Origin: a delta proteobacterium NaphS2
GTDB taxonomy: Bacteria; Desulfobacterota; DSM-4660; Desulfatiglandales; Desulfatiglandaceae
NCBI GenBank assembly: GCA_000179315.1
Contig: ADZZ01000800.1
Location: 1-57,131 of the forward strand
Length of the DNA stretch: 57,131 nucleotides
Reading direction: 5' to 3'
How positions within the stretch are numbered: the stretch's first letter is position 1; each line of letters begins with the position of its first letter. Below are positions 24,651-34,067 of the stretch, in pieces. The notes below the pieces were generated by a model. That model searched no databases and was not told the DNA's origin. It saw only the letters and a list, made by a program, of their open reading frames with translations. A program made the position numbers and the translations under genes.

Positions 24651-26594
24651 ATGGAAAATTTTAAGGAGCTGTTTGAGCCGGGAAAAATAGGGAATCTGGA
24701 GCTTAAAAACAGAACCGTGATGCCGGCGATGGTGACCTCTTACGCAACGTATGAGGGTGAGGTCACGGAACGGCATCTTCATTACTACGGAGAGCGGGCA
24801 AAGGGCGGAGTAGGGCTGATTATTGTTGAGTTTACCAAGGCCGAGTATACCCTTGAACCTTGGTCACCCTTCCAGACTTTGAGAATCGACTCTACGAAGC
24901 ACGTCAGCGGGTTTAGCGACCTGGTCAAGGTTATTCACATGAACGGAGCCAAGGCCGCTCTTCAGATATCGCTTGGGCTGGGAAGCTGGGTAATCCCGCC
25001 GGAGGCCTATTGCCCGGGACTTGAGACGGTTGGTCCCACGGAATTCGCCATGCCCGGGGCGGTCGCCAGAGCGCTGACAACTGAGGAAGTGGAGGCATTG
25101 GTGCTTTCGTCCGGCGCCGCAGCGCTACGGGCAAGGATGGCAGGATTTGATGCCATAGAGATACACGGTCACGCCTCGTACATACTGGGTCAATTTATGA
25201 GCCCTTTTACGAATAAGAGGACTGACAAGTATGGGGAATTGTGGCAATTACCGGTAGAAATTCTACAAATGACCAAACAGATCGCAGGTCCTGATTTCCC
25301 TGTTATATTCAGGATCAGCGGGGATGAATTTTTAGAAGGGGGCAGAGACCTTGACGGCTCAATAGAAATATGTAAACGCATGGAGGAAGCAGGCGTCGAT
25401 GCCATAGACGTCTCCGGAGGCACCTACTATTTCCAACCGCAAACGAATGTGGTGTTTCCGTATATGACCCTGCCTCGAGGCATCTATGTGGATCAGGCCT
25501 GGGAAATTAAGAAGGCTGTCAATGTCCCTATCATTGTTCCCGGGAGACTTTCCGATCCCGTTGATGCCGAACGTGTGCTCAGTGAGGGGAAAGCGGATTT
25601 CATCGGCATTGGAAGGGGCCTCATCGCCGACCCGGAGCTGCCCAACAAGGTGGCTGACGGAAAGCTGGAAGAAATTTGTCCTTGCATTTATTGCAATGAA
25701 GGCTGCATAGGGGCGGTGCTTAAATTGCAAACGGTTAGTTGTCAGGTGAACACCCGGGTGGGTAAGGAAAGGGAATACAAGATAGAGCCCGCAGCAAAAC
25801 CCAAGAAAGTGTTGGTCATCGGAGGCGGCCCCGGTGGCATGGAGGCGGCGAGAGTGGCAGCGTTAAGAGGCCACGATGTGATCCTGTATGAAAAGCTGGA
25901 TAGACTTGGCGGGCATTTAATGGAAGCATCCATGGCAGAGCATAAAAAAGACATCAGGCCTCTCATAGGGTGGCTGTCGTCGCAGATCAAGAAAGGAGGC
26001 GTTGAGGTTGTTTTAGGGAAAGAGGTGACGTTGGATCTGGTGACAGAGATCAGCCCGGATGTGGTTATTGTTGCGGTGGGAGCTACAATACTTATTCCCG
26101 AAATCCCGGGGATCAATGAATCCATTGCTGTCTCGGCACTTGATGTATTAACCGGCAAGGCGGATGTAGGTAATAGGGTTGTCGTTGCAGGAGGCGGACT
26201 GGTTGGCTGTGACGTGGCGGCCTTTTTGGCTGAAAAGGGGAAAGAGGTTGCGATTGTTGAGATGTTACCTGAAATAGCCCAAGAGGTGGAAATTTTTGCG
26301 GGTAGCAGGAATGCCCTTTTAAGAGTGCTGGGACAAGAGGGCGTTGTCTCGCACACCAATACGACCATTGAGGAAATCACGGGCAAAGGCGTAATCGTGA
26401 GCGATACGGAAGGGGAAAGGCGCACTATCAATGCTGATACCGTGGTGATCGCCTTAGGGCTTAAGCCCGAAACAGGGCTATATAAAGGACTTAAGGGCAA
26501 GGTACCGGAGGTATATGCTATCGGGGACTGTCTTGCGCCGCGCAAGATAGGAAATGCAATGAACGAGGGCTTTTTCAGGGCAAACACAATCTAG
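24651..26594 (+). CDS. OYE-family NAD(P)H:flavin oxidoreductase with [4Fe-4S] (2,4-dienoyl-CoA reductase-like)
   Basis: This 647-aa enzyme has the FadH/BaiCD/trimethylamine-dehydrogenase layout. An N-terminal FMN TIM barrel (residues 1-340) has EIHGHASYILGQFMSPFTNKR and FIGIGRGLIADPELPNK. A [4Fe-4S] site CPCIYCNEGCIGA with a fourth Cys in TVSC lies at residues 343-362. An FAD site (GGGPGGMEAA, about 390) and an NAD(P) site (GGGLVGCDVA, about 513) follow. It would move hydride from NAD(P)H through FAD and the cluster to FMN to reduce an activated C=C bond, such as an enoyl-CoA or a cyclic enone. AAGGAGG lies before the ATG. The final ~45 codons are duplicated at 2338-2733. An SDR lies downstream, perhaps acting on the same substrate. 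Confidence 0.93.
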   Translation: MENFKELFEPGKIGNLELKNRTVMPAMVTSYATYEGEVTERHLHYYGERAKGGVGLIIVEFTKAEYTLEPWSPFQTLRIDSTKHVSGFSDLVKVIHMNGAKAALQISLGLGSWVIPPEAYCPGLETVGPTEFAMPGAVARALTTEEVEALVLSSGAAALRARMAGFDAIEIHGHASYILGQFMSPFTNKRTDKYGELWQLPVEILQMTKQIAGPDFPVIFRISGDEFLEGGRDLDGSIEICKRMEEAGVDAIDVSGGTYYFQPQTNVVFPYMTLPRGIYVDQAWEIKKAVNVPIIVPGRLSDPVDAERVLSEGKADFIGIGRGLIADPELPNKVADGKLEEICPCIYCNEGCIGAVLKLQTVSCQVNTRVGKEREYKIEPAAKPKKVLVIGGGPGGMEAARVAALRGHDVILYEKLDRLGGHLMEASMAEHKKDIRPLIGWLSSQIKKGGVEVVLGKEVTLDLVTEISPDVVIVAVGATILIPEIPGINESIAVSALDVLTGKADVGNRVVVAGGGLVGCDVAAFLAEKGKEVAIVEMLPEIAQEVEIFAGSRNALLRVLGQEGVVSHTNTTIEEITGKGVIVSDTEGERRTINADTVVIALGLKPETGLYKGLKGKVPEVYAIGDCLAPRKIGNAMNEGFFRANTI

Positions 26595-26690
26595 CCACAG
26601 CGTATTGAAACTGGAAATTAGAGATATGGAACAACTCGGCTTGGTTGGGTAAGAACTTGATGAATTAATTTGTGAAGGAGGGAATACAAA

Positions 26691-27458
26691 ATGGCACAGA
26701 AAAACTTTGAAGATAAAGTAGCTTTGGTGACGGGCGGAGCCTCGGGAATCGGCCGGACTACTGCGTTGGCGTTTGCCAGGGAAGGAGCACGCGTCGTCAT
26801 CGCTGATATCTTGGTAGAGGACGGCGAGGAGACAGTGCGGATGATCAAAGAGGCCGACGGCGATGCCATCTTCATTAAGACTGACGTAACTAAAGCGGCC
26901 GTGGTGGAAGCGCTGATCAATAAGGCTGTCGAGACCTACGGCCGGCTGGATTACGCCTTTAACAATGCCGGCATTGAAGGGATGATGGCTCCTACGGCAG
27001 ACTGCACCGAGGAGAACTGGGATCGCGTAATCGGTATCAACCTTAAAGGTGTGTGGCTGTGCATGAAGAATGAAATTTCACAGATGATTAAGCAAGGAGG
27101 TGGGGCCATCGTCAACATGGCGTCGGTAGCAGGGTTGACTGCCACTGCTTTTGGTGTACCGGCGTACCATGCCTCCAAGGGCGGCGTGGTACAACTGACG
27201 CGCGCAGCAGCATTGGAGGTAGCCAAGTTGGGCATACGTGTAAACGCCGTATGTCCCGGTTTTATCCGAACTCCTTTATGGGAGCGCATGACCGCCGACA
27301 GCCCGGAAACTAAAGCAATTATCGACTCGCTGCACCCCATAGGACGAGTGGGCGAGCCTGAAGAGGTCGCGGAGGCGGTTTTATGGTTATGTTCAGACGC
27401 GGCTTCGTTTGTCACTGGTCATCCCTTTGCCGTGGATGGCGGTTATACCGCTCAATAG
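26691..27458 (+). CDS. Short-chain dehydrogenase/reductase
   Basis: This 255-aa classical SDR has the cofactor motif TGGASGIG (residues 14-21), NNAG, a catalytic Ser in NMASVAG, and YHASK for the Tyr/Lys pair. CPGFIRTPL and the FAVDGGY end are typical of FabG-like enzymes. The Asp at the end of beta-2 (VVIAD) favours NAD(H). The ribosome site is AAGGAGG. It lies 96 bases after the OYE-type reductase, and both are enclosed by two copies of a 100-bp palindromic repeat. It probably oxidises or reduces a hydroxy/keto intermediate in the same pathway; the substrate is unknown. Confidence 0.93.
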   Translation: MAQKNFEDKVALVTGGASGIGRTTALAFAREGARVVIADILVEDGEETVRMIKEADGDAIFIKTDVTKAAVVEALINKAVETYGRLDYAFNNAGIEGMMAPTADCTEENWDRVIGINLKGVWLCMKNEISQMIKQGGGAIVNMASVAGLTATAFGVPAYHASKGGVVQLTRAAALEVAKLGIRVNAVCPGFIRTPLWERMTADSPETKAIIDSLHPIGRVGEPEEVAEAVLWLCSDAASFVTGHPFAVDGGYTAQ

Positions 27459-27462
27459 CCTT

Positions 27463-27562
27463 AGGAACTGTCCGTGATTAACAAGAACAATATTCTTGAA
27501 TTGACGGCTAATCTTCAAATCTGTGAATTTCAAAATTGTTCAAGTTATTTTCGGACAGCTTC
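27463..27562 (+). repeat. 100-bp palindromic repeat, copy 2 (terminator-like)
   Basis: This nearly identical copy of 24508-24608 starts four bases after the SDR stop codon. It has the same outer arms (AGGAACTGTCC / GGACAGCTT) and inner arms (GAACAATATT / AAAATTGTTC). The shared loop sequences show that the two units are related by descent and not just similar terminators. Confidence 0.8.
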
Positions 27563-27648
27563 TTATTTAAATAGCTGATCAACTACTCTTGACGGGCCAA
27601 AAGACAAGTCCCGCCGAGGCCCTTAACCCTCACTGAACGGCGAAGCGC

Positions 27649-27945
27649 TTATTTTGGCTTTTTCAGAATTCCTAAAAACAAGGCTTTGATGACATGTTGC
27701 GTAACCTCTTCGATCGAAAGAGGTCCTCTTGGATTAAACCATCTATAAAGCCAGTTTATTGAAGCGAATATATTAAATGTGACGACCGTCTTGTTTATGT
27801 CCTGCAGGACTCCTTCTGCTTCAAGGTCGCAGACCCTCTTATAATAAAGGTCATAAATCTCCCGATGTATTTTATGTGCTTTCCTCAAGTCAAAGACCAA
27901 ATTCGATTCGGGTAGGAGCATGAGCTGAGCCTGACAGGCCAATTT
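27649..27945 (-). pseudogene. TetR-family regulator, C-terminal remnant
   Basis: The frame encodes the ligand-binding helices of a TetR-type regulator: KAHKIHREIYDLYYKRVCDL, then FNIFASINWLYRWFNPRGPL and SIEEVTQHVIKALFLGI, which is close to the C-terminus of KstR2/FadR-like regulators of CoA-ester metabolism. The N-terminal DNA-binding HTH is missing, and the upstream frame changes to unrelated sequence at about 27945. The ATG at 27942 has no convincing ribosome site. It is probably non-functional. Confidence 0.7.
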
Positions 27946-28303
27946 TGAGAAAATCGGATAAATCCCGGGCGGTCAAATTTGAAAGCCCGAGGCCGGTCCA
28001 GGATCGGGAATCTTTCAGCAGATTTTCATTAACCACTGCTTGGTATAGAGGCCCGGTGCCTCCCGGTGCCCGGGATCGGTAAGGGCACTTCCCCGAGAAG
28101 CAACGCAATCAGGCCATGTTCGGCGGTGAAGCCATTTGTGAAAAAGTCCATAACGCTTAGATTATCTTTTGAAATGGCATCGGGGTGTAATTATGGAATT
28201 TTCCGTAGTATGTCAATGTGCCAACCGCGATAATATCCGCAGGATGATACGGCTTGTTTCCCTGACTTTTTAGGGAGAGGTTTTCTTGCGTTGCGAAATC
28301 AGA
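27946..28303. other. Gene-poor stretch with unidentified coding remnants
   Basis: In this ~360-bp stretch short minus-strand pieces look formerly coding (for example a segment reading TAEHGLIALLLGEVPLPIPG near 28110), but no frame is sustained and I recognise no family. No terminator or promoter stands out. It marks the boundary between the mosaic region and the conserved minus-strand operon that begins at 28304. Confidence 0.4.
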
Positions 28304-29617
28304 CTACTCTGCATTTAGCTTTTCACCCAGCACTCTATTTTCAGAGATCCGAACCGCACGCATCCGAACAATCCGACCCTTTAAGGAATCATCCCGGAGG
28401 AAGACGAAAGGAAGGTAGTTTTCGGCGGCACCGGTCATGAGGTCTTTGTCCCTTGCGTAAGCCCCTTCAACCAGCACGTCAAAATGGTGTCCCAGACATT
28501 TTTTGTAAAAGAGCATTCGCTTTTCCCGCCCGAGGATTCTCAGCTCCCGTGCCCGTTCTTTGACAATTTCAATGTCCACACTGTTTTTGTAATGCCAGGC
28601 CGGCGTTCCTTTTCTGGGTGAAAAAGGAAACACGTGAAGATATGAAACGGGAAGCGCTTCCAGCAATGAAACGGCGTTTTTGTGGGCAGCAAGGTCTTCA
28701 CCCGGGAACCCGGCCATAACATCCACCCCGATGGCGCCCAGTGGCATTGCGGTATGAATGGTTTCGATTATTTTGGCGAAATCCTTTGTATTGTAGTGGC
28801 GATTCATCTTTTTGAGGATTTGATCATCACCGCTTTGGAGGGGAATATGGAAATGGGGACAGAACCATGATTCACTTGCGGCCATCTCAATGAGTTCGGT
28901 CGGAAGTTCCTGGGGTTCCATGGAACTGAGCCGTACCCGAAGGGGGAGTGATTTTTCCCCGACCATTTTAAGCAACCCTGTCAAATCCGTTTTTCCGGGC
29001 AGGTCCACGCCGTATTTTCCCAGGTGTATACCGGTTAGAACTACTTCCCGATAACCCTTCCGCGCGAAGCCTTCAAGGGCGTCAAGAACCTTTTCGGGCG
29101 CCAGACTCCGATAAGGCCCCCGGGTATAGGGAACGATGCAATACGTGCAGAAGGATCGGCAGCCGTCCTGGATTTTCAGATATGCCCGTGTTCGTCCGGG
29201 GAAATTGCAGATTTTCAGTGCGTCAAAAGGGGTTTCAGTTTCAAAGGGCGGTAAAAACGCCCTTTTTTGAGAAAACTTCGGCAATTCCGTCAGAAGACGG
29301 GGAATTTCAGCTTTGATCCGGTTGTTGGCGATGAGGGCGATGCCGTCGATGGTTTCAAGTTCCTCTGGGAACGCTTGGGCGTAGCAGCCGACGGCCGCGA
29401 CTTTGGCCTTCGGGTTTTCCCGAATGGCTTTTCGGATCGCCTGCCGGGACTGGTGCGCGGCCTTTTGCGTTACGACGCAGGTATTCACCACCAGGACATG
29501 GGCAGCGGATTCATCGGTAGTACGATGCCAGCCTGCCTTGCTCAGGGATTCCTCCATAAAGGCGGATTCATATTGATTCACCTTGCAACCGAGAGTGATG
29601 ACCTTAAATGTCTCCAA
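28304..29617 (-). CDS. mtaB: tRNA N6-threonylcarbamoyladenosine(37) methylthiotransferase MtaB
   Basis: This 437-aa radical-SAM methylthiotransferase adds a methylthio group to t6A37 of tRNA. The N-terminal UPF0004 domain has Cys residues in LGCKVNQYES, VVNTCVVT and VGCYAQ for the auxiliary cluster. The radical-SAM motif is CRSFCTYCIVPY, followed by GPYRS and LTGIHLGKYG, features that separate MtaB from MiaB. A C-terminal TRAM-like segment follows. The start is TTG at 29617 with GGAGGA upstream, overlapping mnmA by 14 bases. It belongs to a tRNA-modification pair with mnmA. Confidence 0.93.
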   Translation of the reverse strand: METFKVITLGCKVNQYESAFMEESLSKAGWHRTTDESAAHVLVVNTCVVTQKAAHQSRQAIRKAIRENPKAKVAAVGCYAQAFPEELETIDGIALIANNRIKAEIPRLLTELPKFSQKRAFLPPFETETPFDALKICNFPGRTRAYLKIQDGCRSFCTYCIVPYTRGPYRSLAPEKVLDALEGFARKGYREVVLTGIHLGKYGVDLPGKTDLTGLLKMVGEKSLPLRVRLSSMEPQELPTELIEMAASESWFCPHFHIPLQSGDDQILKKMNRHYNTKDFAKIIETIHTAMPLGAIGVDVMAGFPGEDLAAHKNAVSLLEALPVSYLHVFPFSPRKGTPAWHYKNSVDIEIVKERARELRILGREKRMLFYKKCLGHHFDVLVEGAYARDKDLMTGAAENYLPFVFLRDDSLKGRIVRMRAVRISENRVLGEKLNAE

Positions 29618-30716
29618 CGATCCATCCTCCTCCCAGCACCCGGTCTCCCTGGTAGCAGACCAGGGCCTGCCCCGGCGTGATCGCCATCTGTGGCCGGTGG
29701 AAAATGAACCGGACGCGGCGGGAAGCGTCTATTTCCAGTCGTCCGCCGGCGGGTTTGTGACGGTAACGGACCTGGCCGCTGAGGGAGTCGAGGCTGCCAG
29801 GTTCAAAGGGAGTGATCCAGTGAAAATCAGTGGCTGCGACGCCCTTTGAAAAGAGATCCTCCCGACGTCCCACAATGACGCAGTTATCTTCAGGCTTCAG
29901 CGTTTTAACATAGTAGGGTCTGGAAGAAGCAATCCCCAGCCCGTGCCGCTGACCCACCGTATAACGGTGAATGCCGCTATGTTCCCCCACCGTTTCCCCC
30001 TTCAGGTTGATGATGGGTCCCTTTTGAAAAGAGGCGTTTTTTTTCCGCGATTCGATGAAATTCCGGTAATCCATGTTCGGGATGAAGCAGATCTCTTGGC
30101 TTTCAGGGTCTTCACTACTGGGGATGCCCATTTTGCGGGCCTGGAATCTGATTTCGGTTTTGGTCATGTGCCCCAGGGGAAAGATGGTTTTTGCAAGCTG
30201 TCGCTGGCCCAGACGATGAAGAAAATAGGACTGATCTTTCAGACGGTCCTTCCCCCTCCAGAGAGTAACGGGACTGTTCTTGCCTTTCCGCCTGATACGG
30301 ACATAATGGCCCGTTGCCATGAAATCAAATTGAAATGTTTTCAAATGACGGTACATCTGTTCAAACTTGATGAGGGGGTTGCAGCGGACACACGGGTTGG
30401 GGGTGAGTCCCTTCAGATAGGCATCCACGAAAGGGGCAATCAGTTCCGTTTCGAAGATGGGCCTCAAATCAAAAGTCGTGAGTGGAATTTGAAGATGCTC
30501 CGATATTTCCTTGGCTTTCGAGATCCGTTTTTGAGAGATGTCTGCGGGGGATGGTAGAACAAAATGCAATCCATGAACCCGGTGACCGGCCCCTTTCAGA
30601 AAGGCGGCTGCCATGGAGCTGTCCACCCCTCCGCTAAGTGCCACGAGAATTTTCAAGGCGTTGGAACTTTTCGCGGGTCCGGATGGGTGCCCCATTTCGC
30701 AATCCGAACGCCGCAT
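29604..30716 (-). CDS. mnmA: tRNA 2-thiouridylase MnmA
   Basis: This ~370-aa enzyme thiolates U34 of Lys, Glu and Gln tRNAs. The PP-loop is ILVALSGGVDSSMAA. The catalytic Cys residues sit in NPCVRCNPLIKF and ESQEICFIP, with DQSYFLHRL and YTVGQRHGLGI as family landmarks. The frame extends back to 30806, but I use the ATG at 30716 (30695 is also possible) because the family starts a few residues before ILVALSGG. It follows the ferredoxin gene closely and overlaps mtaB downstream. A nearby ferredoxin and aminotransferase may be cotranscribed. Confidence 0.93.
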   Translation of the reverse strand: MRRSDCEMGHPSGPAKSSNALKILVALSGGVDSSMAAAFLKGAGHRVHGLHFVLPSPADISQKRISKAKEISEHLQIPLTTFDLRPIFETELIAPFVDAYLKGLTPNPCVRCNPLIKFEQMYRHLKTFQFDFMATGHYVRIRRKGKNSPVTLWRGKDRLKDQSYFLHRLGQRQLAKTIFPLGHMTKTEIRFQARKMGIPSSEDPESQEICFIPNMDYRNFIESRKKNASFQKGPIINLKGETVGEHSGIHRYTVGQRHGLGIASSRPYYVKTLKPEDNCVIVGRREDLFSKGVAATDFHWITPFEPGSLDSLSGQVRYRHKPAGGRLEIDASRRVRFIFHRPQMAITPGQALVCYQGDRVLGGGWIVGDI

Positions 30717-30724
30717 TTCGATAT

Positions 30725-31150
30725 TCAGTTGAGGAGGGTCTTGTTGAATTTGACTTCCATGGCCCGCGCCGGGCATGCCACCACGCACCACTCGCACGCG
30801 CTGCATTTTTCCTGATCAAAAACAACCTCCATTTCGGGTCTTTTGATGCTGAGGGCACCGGTGGGGCATACAGCCGTGCAGGCGCCGCACTGGTAACACT
30901 TTTCCTCGTCGCGCTTGATGTCCTCGCCGATGCTCTCCACCTTGACGCCGAGACCCTTTAGGTACTGAACGCCTTTGGCGTAGTTCTTCTTGTGGCCGCT
31001 CAGTTGCAGCACCATGAGGCCTTCTTTTCGAGGGTAAATGACCGCTTTGAGGATATTAAAAGAAAGATCGAATTTCTTGACCAGCGTTGCCGCAATGGGT
31101 TCGCCGACAATGTTTTTGGGAAACCTGAGTGAAATGGTTTTTGAATACAT
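30725..31150 (-). CDS. NIL-domain 2x[4Fe-4S] ferredoxin
   Basis: This 141-aa protein has an N-terminal NIL domain (residues 1-75; SKTISLRFPKNIVGEPIAAT), also found in MetN and in sulfur-related ferredoxins. A C-terminal dicluster ferredoxin has CYQCGACTAVCP and CSACEWCVVACP. NIL-ferredoxins are linked to sulfur transfer or homocysteine biosynthesis in anaerobes. Lying next to the thiolase mnmA and the methylthiotransferase mtaB, it may donate electrons or sulfur to them; this is inference. The ribosome site is GGGGAGAAAG. The gene is complete. Confidence 0.92.
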   Translation of the reverse strand: MYSKTISLRFPKNIVGEPIAATLVKKFDLSFNILKAVIYPRKEGLMVLQLSGHKKNYAKGVQYLKGLGVKVESIGEDIKRDEEKCYQCGACTAVCPTGALSIKRPEMEVVFDQEKCSACEWCVVACPARAMEVKFNKTLLN

Positions 31151-31171
31151 GGCTCTTTCTCCCCTTTGCTG

Positions 31172-32356
31172 TTACCCTTTGATATTCTTAATGGCCTTTT
31201 CAAACCCCGAAAGGGAACGGGTAATGGACAATTCATTAACGCAATAGGCAATCCGGAAGTGCCCGGGACCCATAAACCCGCTCCCCGGAACGGTTAGAAT
31301 ATTTTCCTCCTGAAGCGCTTCGACAAAAGACACATCATCGGGGATGGGAGACTTGGGAAAGAGATAGAATGCCCCTTCCGGTTTTTGGAACTCATAACCG
31401 AAGCTTCCCAGAGCATCGCACAGAATGTCCCGGTTTCGCTTGTAGGGCGAGATATCCACGCTGTCATAAAGCAGCTCCGCAATGGCCCGCTGCATGATTG
31501 CCGGGGCATTTACGTACCCCAGTATTCGGTTGCAGAGGATCATGCCCGCCATGATTGTTCCCTTGTCCGACATGTGCGGGTGGGCGGCTGCGTAACCGAT
31601 GCGTTCCCCCGGAAGGGACAGGTCCTTGGAAAATGAGCTCACCAGGAAGCTCTCAGGATAGGCGTCGAAGATACTGGGAACCTCAACTCCGTCATAAACA
31701 ATCTTCCGGTAAGGTTCATCTGAAATGAGATAAATGGGGCTTCCCTTTTTTTTGCTGCGATGGGTCAGCACTTCCGCCAGATTGTCGATGTCCTTCTTGC
31801 TGTAGACCTTGCCCGTGGGGTTGTTGGGAGAATTGATCAGCACGGCCTTGGTTTTTTCGCCGATGGCCTGTTCTATGGCGTCAAGATCAAAAGAGAAATC
31901 TTCCTTCGTGGGCACCCGGCGTACCAGGCCCTGGTGGTTGTCCAGATAAAAGTCGTATTCCACAAAATAGGGCGTTGGGATAATGACTTCACTTCCCGGA
32001 TCGAGTATGGTTTTAAGAACGACGTTAAGGCCGCCTCCGGCCCCCACGGTCATGACGATGTCATCCCCTCTAAAAGTCGCTTCATTGTAGGAATTCAGAA
32101 AATCGGCCACGGCTTCTCTCGTTTCAGGAAATCCGGCATTGGGCATATAGGCGTGCTTGGCGGGAGACGAATCTTCGATGAGACCCTTTAGAACGTCCTT
32201 TAATTTGGCGGGAGGCTCCAGATTGGGATTTCCGAGACTGAAATCAGATACATTTTCCGGACCGTATTGGGCTTTTCGTCTGGCGCCTTCTTCGAACATC
32301 TTTCGAATGAAGGATGATTTTTCTATGGCGGCTTGAATCTTTTGTGATGCGGGCAT
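31172..32356 (-). CDS. Class I/II pyridoxal-phosphate aminotransferase
   Basis: This 394-aa fold-type I aminotransferase is similar to aspartate/aromatic aminotransferases. It has DFSLGNPNLEPP, NSPNNPTGKVY (Asn binding PLP), ISDEPYRKIVYDG (Asp), and the PLP Lys in SSFSKDLSLPGERIG, with a C-terminal Arg in HFRIAYC for the substrate carboxylate. The ribosome site AGGAG fits the ATG at 32356. It is first in the minus-strand operon with the NIL-ferredoxin, mnmA and mtaB. The amino-acid specificity cannot be set from sequence. Confidence 0.92.
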   Translation of the reverse strand: MPASQKIQAAIEKSSFIRKMFEEGARRKAQYGPENVSDFSLGNPNLEPPAKLKDVLKGLIEDSSPAKHAYMPNAGFPETREAVADFLNSYNEATFRGDDIVMTVGAGGGLNVVLKTILDPGSEVIIPTPYFVEYDFYLDNHQGLVRRVPTKEDFSFDLDAIEQAIGEKTKAVLINSPNNPTGKVYSKKDIDNLAEVLTHRSKKKGSPIYLISDEPYRKIVYDGVEVPSIFDAYPESFLVSSFSKDLSLPGERIGYAAAHPHMSDKGTIMAGMILCNRILGYVNAPAIMQRAIAELLYDSVDISPYKRNRDILCDALGSFGYEFQKPEGAFYLFPKSPIPDDVSFVEALQEENILTVPGSGFMGPGHFRIAYCVNELSITRSLSGFEKAIKNIKG

Positions 32357-32469
32357 ATGAGTTCTCCTGATTCAATAAAATTAAACGTTAAGCATAACTT
32401 TTCGAGCCCTGTTGTCAATACAAATTGTAATTGCCGGCAGCCTGGCGTTTGCTGTTCTTAAAGTGATGA

Positions 32470-32520
32470 ATTCATCTTGACACCTTTTAGGGTGTTACGT
32501 ACTCTGGTAAAGATAGTGCT
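32470..32520 (+). promoter_or_regulatory. Candidate promoter/operator upstream of the phosphofructokinase gene
   Basis: TTCATCTTGACA contains a consensus -35 (TTGACA, 32477-32482), with a weak -10 (TACTCT) 17 bases later. An ACACC-TTTTAG-GGTGT inverted repeat (32480-32495) overlaps the -35 side. A similar TTCATCTTGACA precedes ispG at 44789-44800. The evidence is pattern only. Confidence 0.4.
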
Positions 32521-32556
32521 TATTTTTCAATCCGAAGAAAGGTTAAATGGTGGGTT

Positions 32557-33735
32557 ATGGACAAACAAGCCGGAAAAAAACCGGTTATTGCCATTCTGAC
32601 CGGGGGCGGAGATGTCCCCGGGCTCAATCCCTGTATCAAAACACTGGTGGTGAGGGGGATTGATGAAGGGATTAAAGTCTATGGTTTTCGTCGTGGCTGG
32701 GCGGGTCTTCTGGAATATCATCCCGACCTCAAAGATGAAGCACTGGATCACTGTGTTCATGAATTTGACAAAGCGGAAGTGCGGACCATCGATCGTGATG
32801 GCGGCACTTACCTGCATACCTCCCGCACCAACCCGGGAGCGGCCAGGAAAAAGGATGTCCCGGATTTCTTGAAGGAACGATTTAAGACCGATGACGAAAA
32901 AATTGATTTTACCAGCCACTGCATTAAAAACCTTGAACACTTGGGCATTGATGCGGTAATCCCCATCGGGGGGGATGACACCCTCAGCTTTGGGGACAAA
33001 CTGTCGGATGCCGGTTTCCCCGTCATCGCCATTCCAAAGACCATGGACAACGATGTGTTCGGCACCGACTACTGTATTGGTTTTTCGACGGCGGTAACCA
33101 GAGGGGTCGGTTTCATCCATGCGCTCAGAACGTGCGCTGGTAGCCACGAGCGAATTGCCGTCATTGAACTTTTTGGACGTTACTGCGGAGAGACATCCCT
33201 TATCAGCGCCTATTTGGCAGGCGTTGAACGCGCCATCATTTCAGAGGTGCCTTTTGACCCGGAAAAGCTGGCAAAACTGGTCATGGAAGACAAGAAAGCC
33301 AATCCCAAGAATTACGTCATGATCACCATTTCGGAGGGTGCCCGGTTCGTCGGCGGCAAAATGACACTGTCCGGGGAATCCGATGCCTATGGGCATCGCA
33401 GACTGGGAGGTATCGGCGAAGAAACCGGTGAGTTGCTCAAGAAACTGACAGGCCAGGACGTGTTGAACCAGAGACTCTCCTATTTGATGCGAAGCGGGAC
33501 CCCTGATTCCCTGGACCTGATGGTGGCGGTCAATTACGCCAATATGGCCATCGATCTCTTTTTGAAAGGGGGGTTCGGCCGGCTTATCGCTTTGAGCGGC
33601 GGCGTTTACACGGATATACCCCTGGGGACCATCAGCACCGGTCAAAAACGAGTGGATGTGCGGGAACTCTACGATGTGGAGGCCTACCGCCCCAAAGTGC
33701 TGCATGTGGGCGGCAAACCCATGTTCCTTTATTAG
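32557..33735 (+). CDS. 6-phosphofructokinase, probably pyrophosphate-dependent
   Basis: This 392-aa enzyme phosphorylates fructose-6-phosphate. It has [11 protein letters not shown] at the N-terminus, the IGGDD motif (138-141) and IPKTMDND (159-166). Known structure-function work places Asp in the second GGDD position and Lys in PKTxDND in PPi-dependent enzymes, whereas ATP enzymes have GGDG and PGTxDND. Here both positions are of the PPi type, so the reaction is probably reversible and PPi-linked, as is common in anaerobes. It is divergent from the aminotransferase operon with a 200-bp spacer. Confidence 0.88.
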   Translation: MDKQAGKKPVIAILTGGGDVPGLNPCIKTLVVRGIDEGIKVYGFRRGWAGLLEYHPDLKDEALDHCVHEFDKAEVRTIDRDGGTYLHTSRTNPGAARKKDVPDFLKERFKTDDEKIDFTSHCIKNLEHLGIDAVIPIGGDDTLSFGDKLSDAGFPVIAIPKTMDNDVFGTDYCIGFSTAVTRGVGFIHALRTCAGSHERIAVIELFGRYCGETSLISAYLAGVERAIISEVPFDPEKLAKLVMEDKKANPKNYVMITISEGARFVGGKMTLSGESDAYGHRRLGGIGEETGELLKKLTGQDVLNQRLSYLMRSGTPDSLDLMVAVNYANMAIDLFLKGGFGRLIALSGGVYTDIPLGTISTGQKRVDVRELYDVEAYRPKVLHVGGKPMFLY

Positions 33736-33747
33736 CGGTTTTCGGCC

Positions 33748-34005
33748 TTAACCTTCTGATTTTGGGTCCACATTGGTAAATGTCAAAATAGCGCCTTTGC
33801 TGGCGTTATAGGCAATTGCATCCATGATGTTTGACGGTCTTCCTACCACGCTGGCCACTGATCCGAGGTTAATAATTTTTCCTTCCCCCTGTTCGATCAT
33901 GGCTTTGCCGTATAGCGTGGAACAAAGAAAAGTGCCTGTCACATTCACGTTTATAACCTTATCTGTCGGGTGTAATGCTCCATGCGCCTGGAATAAGACC
34001 CCGGA
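33748..34005 (-). pseudogene. Internal fragment of a short-chain dehydrogenase
   Basis: The minus strand encodes a central SDR piece: KVINVNVTGTFLCSTLYGKA, then GKIINLGSVASVVGRPS and IAYNASKGAILTFT with the catalytic Ser, Tyr and Lys. The Rossmann N-terminus with the TGxxxGxG motif and the C-terminal third are missing, and the frame ends abruptly (NVDPKSEG). The 3' end lies 12 bases from the phosphofructokinase stop, in convergent orientation. It is one of several truncated CoA/SDR-type genes scattered in this window. Confidence 0.75.
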
Positions 34006-34067
34006 AAACGGATATTCGAATTTGAGATTGGAGCGCTATAACTCTCAAGAGTGGGGGTATTAATACT

